In this document: one piece after another, positions 48,840-56,768 of the stretch
Layout: every line of letters begins with the position of its first letter
Numbering within the stretch: the stretch's first letter is position 1
Source of the DNA: Prosthecobacter dejongeii
Lineage (GTDB): Bacteria; Verrucomicrobiota; Verrucomicrobiia; Verrucomicrobiales; Verrucomicrobiaceae
DNA: 64,000 nucleotides
Assembly (NCBI RefSeq): GCF_014203045.1
Contig: NZ_JACHIF010000011.1
Span: 186,001 to 250,000 of the forward strand
Direction: 5' to 3'
The notes under the pieces: model-generated
What the model was told of the DNA's origin: nothing
The model's input: the letters and a program-made list of their open reading frames with translations, nothing else
The model's database searches: none
Translations under genes and position numbers: made by a program

Positions 48840-50471
48840 TTATTCAGCACCGCCTGTTTCCACAGGCTTGCCGCCTTCTTTGAAGCAATACAGGTGAGTG
48901 TGAGTGGCGACGTAGAGGCAGCCATTGGCAGCTACCAGACCGCCTAGCAGCGGGGATGGAAATTCGATGGTCTTCAGCTCCTTGAGCTCCTTGCCTTCGG
49001 CCAGGATGAACAATTCGCCTTCTTCGTTGCCAATGTAAACCTTACCATCTGCGACGAGCGGGCTCGCCCAGATATGGCCCTTGGTATCGAACTTCCAGTA
49101 CTCCTTGCCCGTCTTAGCATCCAGGCAGAACAGGCGACCTGTGTAATCGGCGATGTACACCAGACCATCTTTGACGGCGCAGGTGGAGATGGAGCGCTCG
49201 ATCCCTTTGAAGGTCCAAAGAGCTTTACCGGAAAGATCACCCGTGCCTTTAGGGTCAATGCAGCTCAGCATGCCCACGCCTTCACCGTGCTCAGGGTCCT
49301 GACCAATGGCGACGTAAACGAGCCCGTCATACACCACAGGAGTTCCAATGATCTCGCTCGGGCCGTCGTATTCCACGTACTTGATCGGCTCACCTGCATC
49401 GTTTTTGCGATACTCAGGCGGGTTTGCATCATAGCGCCAGTATTCCTTGAGGATGTCAAAATCATCCTTCTTCTCGGTCTCTGGAGCCATTGAGTAAACC
49501 CAGCCGTCCCCCGCAGCAAAGACGATCTGTGGCTTGCCATTGACCTCCGTGTAGGTCGGGCTGGACCAGGAGCAATGCAGCACGCGCTCACTGGCCACAT
49601 GATCCATCTCCCCCATGAGAGTGCCATCGTTGGCATTCAGCATGATGAAGCTGGGGGACTGAGGGGAAGGAATGTTGGTGTGCGTCCAGTCCACGCCGTT
49701 GCAGGTTGGGGCGAAGAGCTTATCCCCGATAACCAGAGGATAACCAGCCGTGGCATTGTGCTGGAAGACTCCCAGTTCCTTGTACATGTCATAGACCCAA
49801 ATGATGTCAGCATCTTGTGGACCAGGCTCCACCGGTGTCAGCTTGCCATCTTTGTCTGGCACAGCCATGAACTGGGCCTCTTCCTTCATGCCATCGTTGC
49901 CATTGGCCATGCCTTCGACATCCAGGCAAATGATCTGGCAGCGGTTGCCAGGAACGTAAGCTCGATTGCCGACGATGGTGGGGCTAGCGCAAATGCCCAG
50001 ATACTCCCAGTCATTCACCTTGCCGCTGCCCATTTTAGGAGAAACAAGCTGCCAAAGGAACTTGCCCGTCTTTTCTTCAAAGCACATCACGATGCCGCGA
50101 TCACCAATGTTTTTCGGGTCACGTGGAGTCTCGTTGTTCGTTCCCACATAGACTTTGCCATTGGCAATGATGGGCGTGCCATAGGTCTGGGAGCCCAGCT
50201 TGGCCACCCAGAGGCAGTTCTTGGTGGTGCTCATGTCCACATCTTCCGCACCTGGCCCTTTGTTGGCCTCTTCTGCATTCGGACGCAGGCGGCCCGCAAT
50301 CTTCGGCGCGGCCTTAGGACCGAACTTTTTCCCAGGTTCGAATTCCAGGGGCAGTCCTTTTTCTTCGGACACCATGTTGCGGCTCTTGCCGCCGCCCCAT
50401 TCGGACCAGTCGGCAGCCTGAAGGGCAGAAGCGCTCAACAGCGCCAGGAGGAGGGTGGGTTTTAGCTTCAT
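48840..50471 (-). CDS. Secreted PQQ-type beta-propeller protein (543 aa)
   Basis: This exported beta-propeller protein has a signal peptide (MKLKPTLLLALLSASALQA) and then ADWSEWGGGKSRNMVSEEKGLPLEFEPGKKF. Blade motifs of the PQQ/BamB type recur (GKFLWQLVSP, GKALWTFKGI, GKEYWKFDTK, each with a preceding D-A/G-K-T-G). The WSEWGG opening is typical of verrucomicrobial and planctomycete exported propellers, which are not quinoprotein dehydrogenases as far as known. No heme-binding CxxCH is present. The gene is 26 bases downstream of another propeller gene; both share a transcript that ends at the terminator at 48781-48817. Partner or ligand is unknown. Confidence 0.85.
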   Translation of the reverse strand: MKLKPTLLLALLSASALQAADWSEWGGGKSRNMVSEEKGLPLEFEPGKKFGPKAAPKIAGRLRPNAEEANKGPGAEDVDMSTTKNCLWVAKLGSQTYGTPIIANGKVYVGTNNETPRDPKNIGDRGIVMCFEEKTGKFLWQLVSPKMGSGKVNDWEYLGICASPTIVGNRAYVPGNRCQIICLDVEGMANGNDGMKEEAQFMAVPDKDGKLTPVEPGPQDADIIWVYDMYKELGVFQHNATAGYPLVIGDKLFAPTCNGVDWTHTNIPSPQSPSFIMLNANDGTLMGEMDHVASERVLHCSWSSPTYTEVNGKPQIVFAAGDGWVYSMAPETEKKDDFDILKEYWRYDANPPEYRKNDAGEPIKYVEYDGPSEIIGTPVVYDGLVYVAIGQDPEHGEGVGMLSCIDPKGTGDLSGKALWTFKGIERSISTCAVKDGLVYIADYTGRLFCLDAKTGKEYWKFDTKGHIWASPLVADGKVYIGNEEGELFILAEGKELKELKTIEFPSPLLGGLVAANGCLYVATHTHLYCFKEGGKPVETGGAE

Positions 50472-50497
50472 GGAAAGGGTAGAGACAGGAGGGAAAG

Positions 50498-52771
50498 TTA
50501 CTTGTTCGGAGTGATGCTCAGATTGTCCAAAAACACACGCTTTTGGTTCATCTGACTAAAACCAAAAATTCCGGGGCTGCCCTGGGTGTGAGCTTTGGCC
50601 ACTTTGGCCTCCACAGTCCAGGCTTCAGGCTCGGGCTGGCCTTTTTCCCACACCTTGCCTCGCACCACACCACTGCCGTCAGCATTCACATCCACCCGGG
50701 TCTTCAGGGTGTACCAGGTATTGGCAGAGACTTTAAAGTTTCCTTCCACCTTCAAACGCTCAGGGTTGGAGCTGATTTCCAGCTTGTTGGCATTGCCACG
50801 CAGACAGATGAGATAGCGCTGGTTGATAAAACCAATGTCAGACTTTAGACGGGCGCTACCTTCCGTACGCACATCTGCCTGCATGGTGTAATTGGACAGG
50901 TGGGAAGGCGCGACGAAGACTGTGCCGCGCTGGAAAAGCAGACGGTCAAAGGTCTTAGCAAACACCTTGTTTCCTTCGAGCTCGCGAACGTCGAACTTGA
51001 AGCGCGCACCGATCCAGGGCAGCGGCGGGTAGGAAAACTTCACGCCTTCGGCAGGCTGATCTTGGTCCAGCTTATAGGCCTCAAAATCTTCCGTCAGAGG
51101 CAGGTTTTTCAGCGCACGACCACGGATGGTTCCGAAGCTGCCATCTGCGGCTGTGGCCTTGAAGGCCCCGGCACTTTCCTTGGCATCCACGGCCACCACC
51201 AGCTCGCCAGCATCGTTGAACTTGGCATCCATGGAGGCTTTTACCTTGGCTGTCGGCGGGATAAAGGATTCCCACTTCACGCCTTTGACGTCTTCGCTGA
51301 CGACAAAGCCATTCGCATCCACGCTGCGGATGCGGAAGGCCTGCTTGCTGCCGTTCATGATGACAACTTCAGCCGGGATGATCTGCAAGGCGGCAGGTTT
51401 ACCCGCTTTCGGGATTTCTACCACCGGGGCTGCATCCAACTTGATGCCGCTGTTAGGAATCGGGAAGCTGTAGAGCTTTTCCGTCGTGGTGACGTAAACC
51501 ACACCATCACAAATGGAGGGGGCTCCCAGGCACTGGCCATCGAGTTTGATCTCTTGGACAATTTCCGCATCCGTCTCGCCCGGCTTCACCACCACCAGCT
51601 TGCCTTCCATCATCGGACAATAAAGAAGGCCGTCAGCATAGACAGCCGAGGAGTGCAGGTTGGCATTGCTGAGCTTTTTCTTCCACAGCTCCTTACCGGT
51701 TTCGATATTGATGCAGTAAAGCTCGCCACCATCAGTGAGCTGATAAAGCATGTCACCCACCACGACGGGGGAGCTGCTCGTTGCCCCCAGTGGCAGACGC
51801 CACAGCTCCGCATCGGCTAGGACAGTGCCTTCCGGGGTGGTCGACGCAGTGAGTGTTTCAGGCAGCTTGATGGCTACCATGCGGCCTTTTTCAGAGCTAT
51901 CAATGTTCTCGTCACCGTGGATGGCGATGAGTTTATTTCCCTTGTGAAGCACCACCGAAGCATTGACCCCGTTTTTGCAAATGGGCATCTTCCAGTAGGC
52001 TTTGCCACTGCGGGCATTCACGCAGACGATATGCCCGCAACCAGTGGTGTAATACATCACACGTTTGCCATCGCGGGTCTCCAGTACAGGGGTGGAGAAG
52101 GAGCTATCCACAGGCGGACTCACGCCCGGAAGCGCCCACCACACCAGTTCCCCCGTTTTTTTATCAAAAGCATAAGCGCGATCAGCCGCAGGACCATCGG
52201 CACCCCAATTGGAGAAAATGAAGTGAGTGATGACCAGATCTCCTTCGATGACAGGACTTCCCACACGAGCATTCGGGAAGGTCATGCGGCCGAAATCCTC
52301 CATCAGAGGGATTTCAAAGACCTTTTTCCCATCCATCTCATAGCATACAAACACGCCAGCATTGCTGACCAGGTAGATGCGCTTCGTCTCTGGGTCCACT
52401 GTCGGAGCACCGATGGAGTAACGATTGTAAATGGAATCACTCAGGTAGTCGGAGATTTCCACTTCCCAGAGCTTCTTTCCAGTCTTGGCGTCTAGCACGG
52501 TCAAGAGCTCAATCAAATCACTCGTTTCACCACGATAGCCCCAAAGAATCACCTTCCCGTCCACAATGACAGGCGTGCCGCGACTGCGCGCATCGTAAGT
52601 CCAGGCGGCTGTTTCGGGCAATTTGCCTGCACCCGTGTAATGTTCCAAACTCACGCCGTTTTGGAGGGGGCCGCGCCAGTTGGACCAATCATTGGCCTGG
52701 AGCGAAAAAGTCAGCAGGGACGCAGCAAGTGCGGACCACGAGGCAGTGCGATGAATGCGGGGGATAACCAT
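50498..52771 (-). CDS. Secreted PQQ-type beta-propeller protein with extra C-terminal domain (757 aa)
   Basis: This protein is the upstream partner of the 543-aa propeller. It has a signal peptide (MVIPRIHRTASWSALAASLLTFSLQA), then NDWSNWRGPLQNGVS, the usual N-terminal of this type. PQQ/BamB blades follow (GKKLWEVEISD, GELVWWALPG, GKAYWKMPICK, GKELWKKKLS). The last 200 residues (from about 555) form a beta-rich domain with YTMQADVRTEGSARLKSD and FLDNLSITPNK, like DUF1080/LamG domains, suggesting carbohydrate binding. The start at 52771 is preferred to an upstream ATG at 52864 because of the signal. It is the first gene of a two-gene transcript; the long region upstream holds its promoter. Confidence 0.83.
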   Translation of the reverse strand: MVIPRIHRTASWSALAASLLTFSLQANDWSNWRGPLQNGVSLEHYTGAGKLPETAAWTYDARSRGTPVIVDGKVILWGYRGETSDLIELLTVLDAKTGKKLWEVEISDYLSDSIYNRYSIGAPTVDPETKRIYLVSNAGVFVCYEMDGKKVFEIPLMEDFGRMTFPNARVGSPVIEGDLVITHFIFSNWGADGPAADRAYAFDKKTGELVWWALPGVSPPVDSSFSTPVLETRDGKRVMYYTTGCGHIVCVNARSGKAYWKMPICKNGVNASVVLHKGNKLIAIHGDENIDSSEKGRMVAIKLPETLTASTTPEGTVLADAELWRLPLGATSSSPVVVGDMLYQLTDGGELYCINIETGKELWKKKLSNANLHSSAVYADGLLYCPMMEGKLVVVKPGETDAEIVQEIKLDGQCLGAPSICDGVVYVTTTEKLYSFPIPNSGIKLDAAPVVEIPKAGKPAALQIIPAEVVIMNGSKQAFRIRSVDANGFVVSEDVKGVKWESFIPPTAKVKASMDAKFNDAGELVVAVDAKESAGAFKATAADGSFGTIRGRALKNLPLTEDFEAYKLDQDQPAEGVKFSYPPLPWIGARFKFDVRELEGNKVFAKTFDRLLFQRGTVFVAPSHLSNYTMQADVRTEGSARLKSDIGFINQRYLICLRGNANKLEISSNPERLKVEGNFKVSANTWYTLKTRVDVNADGSGVVRGKVWEKGQPEPEAWTVEAKVAKAHTQGSPGIFGFSQMNQKRVFLDNLSITPNK

Positions 52772-53098
52772 GTGAAAAATTCCTGGCTGGGGGTGGGCCG
52801 CCAAAGTCAGCGCGTCCGGCACATCTTCAATCAGTTTCGCTGACGGAAGTCTGCCGGGCCACAAACCGACAGGTAGGGCGGGAGGAAGAAACGACTCAAG
52901 GTTAACGCATCTTTCCAGGGAAAGGATCCCTTTGAGAGGGGATAAACCCCGCCTTTCTTATTGCACTTATTCACATGAACAGTCATTTATACACAGGACT
53001 GTCAAGCGCCTTTCTTCTAAAATTATCAGATTTTTCGCACAAAAGCAGATGTCAAAAATGAGAAAACCTCACGTTTTTGCAAAAAACAACCCCTTGGG

Positions 53099-53127
53099 TT
53101 GACGGGAAGGGTAAAACTTTTTAACCT
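53099..53127 (+). promoter_or_regulatory. Candidate sigma70 promoter for a small RNA
   Basis: TTGACG (53099-53104), 17-base spacer, TAACCT (53122-53127). The -35 box is strong; the -10 box is weak. A transcript would begin near 53134. Confidence 0.35.
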
Positions 53128-53133
53128 TACGGC

Positions 53134-53275
53134 GTCTGTCGAAGCCTTGCGCTTGGCAGGCCACGATGTTGCAGCTTCCTCAGCTAAGACTTTCGTGCCA
53201 AACGATCCTCACTGTTGTTGGTTGCTGGATCGCAAACCAGACCCTCCGGCTCCGCATGCCGGAGGGTCTCTTTGT
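53134..53275 (+). ncRNA. Candidate structured small RNA ending at an intrinsic terminator
   Basis: Between a promoter-like pair and a strong terminator lie about 140 bases with three further stems: GGCCACGA with TCGTGCC (53159-53166 / 53193-53199, one bulged C), an inner AGCT/AGCT hairpin (53173-53185), and CGATCC with GGATCG (53203-53208 / 53227-53232). The terminator hairpin follows directly. No plus-strand protein gene exists here to need that terminator. I do not recognise a known RNA family: it lacks the SRP RNA domain IV and tmRNA features, and 6S RNA could not be shown. Ends are inferred. Confidence 0.45.
53240..53275 (+). terminator. Strong plus-strand intrinsic terminator with no upstream protein gene
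   Basis: GACCCTCCGGC pairs perfectly with GCCGGAGGGTC (11 bp, 7-base loop) and is followed by TCTTTGTTT. On the minus strand no T-run follows, so it acts on plus-strand transcripts. Confidence 0.85.
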
Positions 53276-53343
53276 TTCAGGTCATCACTCGAAGATGGAG
53301 TGGCCTTCTTTAAAAACACAGGATGTCTCCCATGCATCCTGAT

Positions 53344-54810
53344 TCACGCATCAAACGTGACCTCAGGATACAAGCGCGCGAGTGTGCATGAGAGACAATC
53401 GGTAACGAGTGGCAAAGCCGACTTGGAAAGAGCATCAGGCATCCCACCCTTCTCCACGCCCTCTTTCCAAAGACGATCCACACCATCGCCATGTTCATCC
53501 AGCACTTGCTCCACCACTTGATTCCAATGAGCAGGCTCCACACACTCCTGCCATTCACCACGACCACGACCAAAGTGAGCCACGGCGAGGTAAGTCAGCA
53601 TGGCTAAACGCACCTGTTCACGGAAGTGCTCTCGTGACCAATGCAGTCGTTGATCACCACCTCGCACGAGATTGTAGCTCTTGATCAAGGCATACGCACC
53701 GAGACCCGCGGCTAAGCCGCCAAGAAGGGCCCCACCGCCGAACGTCATGCCACCCATCTTCAAGTCTGCTATGAGCCCGCCCATGGCCCCACCTGCCACA
53801 CTGCCCACCACGCTCCAGATGGCTTCGGGCACAGGCTGAGGTGAATGAAACTGATCCTTGGCTAAGGCCCCCAGGGCGCGAGCGGACTCCCCTTCTAGAC
53901 CATGCAGGCGGATGAGTGCATTCGTCGTGGCTGTGATGCGGTCTGCCAACTGTGTGGCTAGTTTTTCTCTAGCCTCTTGATACTCCTTATTGAGGTCGGT
54001 TCGGCCTATGCCCACTCGCTCCAGCAATGTTTCATTGCGCACAGCCACACCATCTAATACCGCCGCAGTGAGCAGCTCGGACAGCACCCGGCAGGACTGG
54101 CGAAAGACGTCCACATTCCGCTCATGCCAGGCACGCTTCAGGTGCTTGAAGGCATCGGCCTTACGTTCAGCTAACAAGGGAGCGAGCGACTCCATCAGCC
54201 GATCTTCCTGCACCCAGCAGCGGGCGAACGCATCCATGCGCAGAACATCCCGGACAAAGACATAACCTTTCAGATGTTCACGCCAGGCGGTCATCTCCGC
54301 TTCATCGGTTTCTTGCGATTCCAGGGGACCTGTTTGATTCAGCAAAACCATCACCGGTTTACCCGTCCAACCTAAAATCTCCATCTCTGGGGCAATATAT
54401 GCAGCGACTTCGGGAGGCTCGGTAGCATTGACGAGGTAAAGCACCACATCGGCTTCATCACGCACGTTTTTCAGCGCCTGCTGGCTGCACCACAGAGGCT
54501 TATCGGTGAGGCGATCCCATGTTTGAGATAGGAACCATAACACCGGATTACGCTCGCGTTGCAGCCGCTTTAATAAGCGCGCACTATCGCCAAAGCCTGG
54601 AGTGTCCCACAGCCGTAGCAGACGTGCGTCTTCTTCTAACAAAGTGTAGGACTCATTAAAGAGGGTGACGTGGGCGGCATCTCGCACCTCTCCCACATCC
54701 CGACGCAGCAGGGTACGGGCAAGTGTGGTCTTCCCCGCATTCGTGTGCGAGATGAGACTGAGGGTGACGATATCCGAGGCGGGCGGAGTGATGCCTGGAG
54801 GGGGTGGCAT
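53344..54810 (-). CDS. Dynamin/Era-like GTPase with glycine-rich hydrophobic region (DUF3482-like)
   Basis: This GTPase (488 aa) has a degenerate P-loop SHTNAGKTT (21-29, Ser in place of the first Gly) and a DTPGFGD switch (69-75). The usual NKxD is replaced by NQTG (VMVLLNQTG), which may alter nucleotide specificity. A helical domain (about 190-335) is followed by a glycine-rich hydrophobic segment (VVGSVAGGAMGGL to GGLAAGLGAYALI, about 350-390) that could insert in or bind the membrane. The arrangement resembles the GTPase/DUF3482 family, often paired with a DUF2868 protein; no such partner is adjacent. The start at 54810 is preferred; an ATG at 54888 would add 26 residues. Its function is unknown. 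Confidence 0.72.
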   Translation of the reverse strand: MPPPPGITPPASDIVTLSLISHTNAGKTTLARTLLRRDVGEVRDAAHVTLFNESYTLLEEDARLLRLWDTPGFGDSARLLKRLQRERNPVLWFLSQTWDRLTDKPLWCSQQALKNVRDEADVVLYLVNATEPPEVAAYIAPEMEILGWTGKPVMVLLNQTGPLESQETDEAEMTAWREHLKGYVFVRDVLRMDAFARCWVQEDRLMESLAPLLAERKADAFKHLKRAWHERNVDVFRQSCRVLSELLTAAVLDGVAVRNETLLERVGIGRTDLNKEYQEAREKLATQLADRITATTNALIRLHGLEGESARALGALAKDQFHSPQPVPEAIWSVVGSVAGGAMGGLIADLKMGGMTFGGGALLGGLAAGLGAYALIKSYNLVRGGDQRLHWSREHFREQVRLAMLTYLAVAHFGRGRGEWQECVEPAHWNQVVEQVLDEHGDGVDRLWKEGVEKGGMPDALSKSALPLVTDCLSCTLARLYPEVTFDA

Positions 54811-55113
54811 GATGACGGGAGATGTGAACCCACTCCGACCACCTTCGCAACAAAAGCGATGAGTTCTTTTATCACAAAACGCAATCACATGTCAGAAAAA
54901 GACAGTGAAAGGGTCTCTTCAGTCTCAGCATGCAGACCCGAGCGTGCGTGCAAAACCTGTCCCAGGTTGCCCAGGGCTACCTGACCCAGCAACTGTAAAT
55001 CCACCCTTCACCAGGATTCTCGCCCTGCAAGAAACCAGAAACCCTGGCCAGCTTTCACCACGCCCACTCAGCCTTTGGCTGCGGGCGTGGTGAGGACACC
55101 GTCTCGTAAGACC
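54811..55113. other. Intergenic region with a long stable hairpin
   Basis: No gene is seen. At 55056-55092, CACCACGCCC pairs perfectly with GGGCGTGGTG, and an inner CAGCC/GGCTG stem lies within the loop, 22 bases past the stop at 55114 in the minus direction. No T-run follows on either strand. A second weaker stem, GGGTCT/AGACCC, is at 54911-54939. Part of the region must hold the GTPase gene's promoter. Confidence 0.55.
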
Positions 55114-56700
55114 TCAAGGAGCAGGGAGCAGGGTGAATGGCCCTGCATCTTTAGGACCTATGACATGCCCGTAAAAGCCAGGGGCAAATCCACCACTTGA
55201 ACGCGAGGGGATCAAAATTCCTCTCACTGGGTAGATGTTTTTATTCGTCGCACCATTAGGAATCGCCACATCCAACCCATCTGCGATGCCCGTCACCATC
55301 CCCGTTTTGACATCCACTTTGACGAAGTAACGAGTGAGGTTAAGCCCCAGCGGTTCAAGCAGATTGTCCGTCGTCAGAGTCAAGTTCGTGGGAATGTTCA
55401 CCCCATCCGCCTGCGTGTTACCATTCACCGCACCAGCATTGCCATTGAAAGCAGCGTCCACCCGATTTCCCGCAGGTGGCACAAAGTAGTCACGACCACC
55501 GATCCGCATTGCATGGGACTCACAGCCTAGAGACAGATACTTAGCCCCTAATTTTGCCGCTGGTTGACGGAAAAAATCCGCCTTTCCCGCCAGCACCGTT
55601 TCCACCCGACCCGAAAAAATGCTAAAGTTCGAAAGCAGGCTGGCCGTCGCAGTGAGCTGGCTCTTCGTCCCACCCATGTAGCTGTGGTGGCAAAAACTCC
55701 CGTTGTTGGTTAGCGTCTGGTCCGGTCCATTGCTGTCATTGAGCAGGCGAGTGGAAAAAACAAAAGGCGTCCCTTCTCCTAACCACCCTTTGCCCGTGCA
55801 AAGCCCTGTCGGGCTGATGGTGAGTTTGCAGATGCTGTATCCAAAACCTACATCATCATCGATCACATAATTGTACATCCCCGTGCGCGGACAAGGAGAC
55901 ACCTTGGTGAAAACAGGAGCTAGGCTGGCAAAAGTCACGACAGACTTATCTCCCACGCTAGCAAGGAGACCCGCCCGGGGTTTCAAACTGCCATTGCCAG
56001 TCACCTCCAGTTGCATGACCACATTCACGGGCAACTGGCCCAAACGAGGTACTGAAACGGATACAGCCAAACTTGGCGATACCGCAGAGACAAAGGGATA
56101 GGTTTTCATCCCCATCATCAATTTGCCACTCACCGCACCTTTGTCCGTTAAGGTGAAGATGACCTTGCCGTAGTCTTCCATCGTGGGGTCTTGAAAGTCC
56201 ACACTCACTGCCAGCGCAGACTCGAAGGAAACCGACTGGAATTGAATCAGAGGAGTCAGCAAGAACTGAATGTCCCTCTCGGCAAAGGTATCTACCACAA
56301 AGTAGTAGGGGGTGCCCTTGGTCACAGCCAGTCGCAGTTTAGCGCGAGTCGTGCCTTCGTTATCATCATTCTTGGCTACCAGTGTCAGCTTCGTCAGGGC
56401 AGTACCGCGATAAACGGCCAGGCTGGTATCCCCTGCACTGCCTGTGGTATCGGCTTGCATGTAACCATTGAAGTCGGGCGTGTAACGATACCACACCGTA
56501 CGCATGGGCAGCACGCCAAAACGACGGTGCCCCGGCTCCCCTGCCTCCACCGTCGCTTCGACGGTCGTGCTAATGGAGGTAACACCCAAAATCGGAACAG
56601 TGGCAGCGGCAAAGTTATCATTGACCGGGGGCACCGCCAATGCTGGACGGCCCAAGCAGATGAGCGCGAGAGCGCCTAAGATAAGAGAAGAGATTTTCAT
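55114..56700 (-). CDS. Large secreted beta-rich protein of unknown function
   Basis: This protein (528 aa) has a signal peptide (MKISSLILGALALICLGRPALA) and then VPPVNDNFAAATVPI, an opening typical of secreted pre-peptidase C-terminal-like (PPC) domains (about 25-155, with VWYRYTPDFNGYMQADT). Two further beta-rich sections follow (about 160-300 and 330-520), which look like repeats of one another; their segments include MEDYGKVIFTLTDKGAVSGKL and the later FSIFSGRVETVLAGKADFF. Such domains are common in large surface proteins of verrucomicrobia. There is no enzyme motif or C-terminal sorting signal. It is followed, on the minus strand, by the hairpin at 55056-55092. The upstream neighbour is the kinase-WD40 gene (68-base gap). 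Confidence 0.7.
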   Translation of the reverse strand: MKISSLILGALALICLGRPALAVPPVNDNFAAATVPILGVTSISTTVEATVEAGEPGHRRFGVLPMRTVWYRYTPDFNGYMQADTTGSAGDTSLAVYRGTALTKLTLVAKNDDNEGTTRAKLRLAVTKGTPYYFVVDTFAERDIQFLLTPLIQFQSVSFESALAVSVDFQDPTMEDYGKVIFTLTDKGAVSGKLMMGMKTYPFVSAVSPSLAVSVSVPRLGQLPVNVVMQLEVTGNGSLKPRAGLLASVGDKSVVTFASLAPVFTKVSPCPRTGMYNYVIDDDVGFGYSICKLTISPTGLCTGKGWLGEGTPFVFSTRLLNDSNGPDQTLTNNGSFCHHSYMGGTKSQLTATASLLSNFSIFSGRVETVLAGKADFFRQPAAKLGAKYLSLGCESHAMRIGGRDYFVPPAGNRVDAAFNGNAGAVNGNTQADGVNIPTNLTLTTDNLLEPLGLNLTRYFVKVDVKTGMVTGIADGLDVAIPNGATNKNIYPVRGILIPSRSSGGFAPGFYGHVIGPKDAGPFTLLPAP

Positions 56701-56768
56701 GAAGTGGAATGAGTCCACTCCTCCTCTACGGCACTCTGGATCTGAGGTGGCGCGAGGCAGAAAAAAAT

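Larger units (their letters stand above)
52772..53343. other. Long intergenic region with inverted repeats and a candidate small RNA
   Basis: This region has no protein gene I can support. It contains the promoter area of the propeller operon (minus strand), an ACAGTC/GACTGT inverted repeat (52979-52984 and 52997-53002), a promoter-like pair at 53099-53127, several stems and a strong plus-strand terminator at 53240-53268. The plus-strand open frame over it has no good start and continues through the terminator. Confidence 0.6.

Noticed and set aside
53099-53521. Plus-strand open frame across the candidate RNA and terminator
   Set aside because: It has no ATG or Shine-Dalgarno sequence at its start, runs through a strong terminator and overlaps the GTPase gene.
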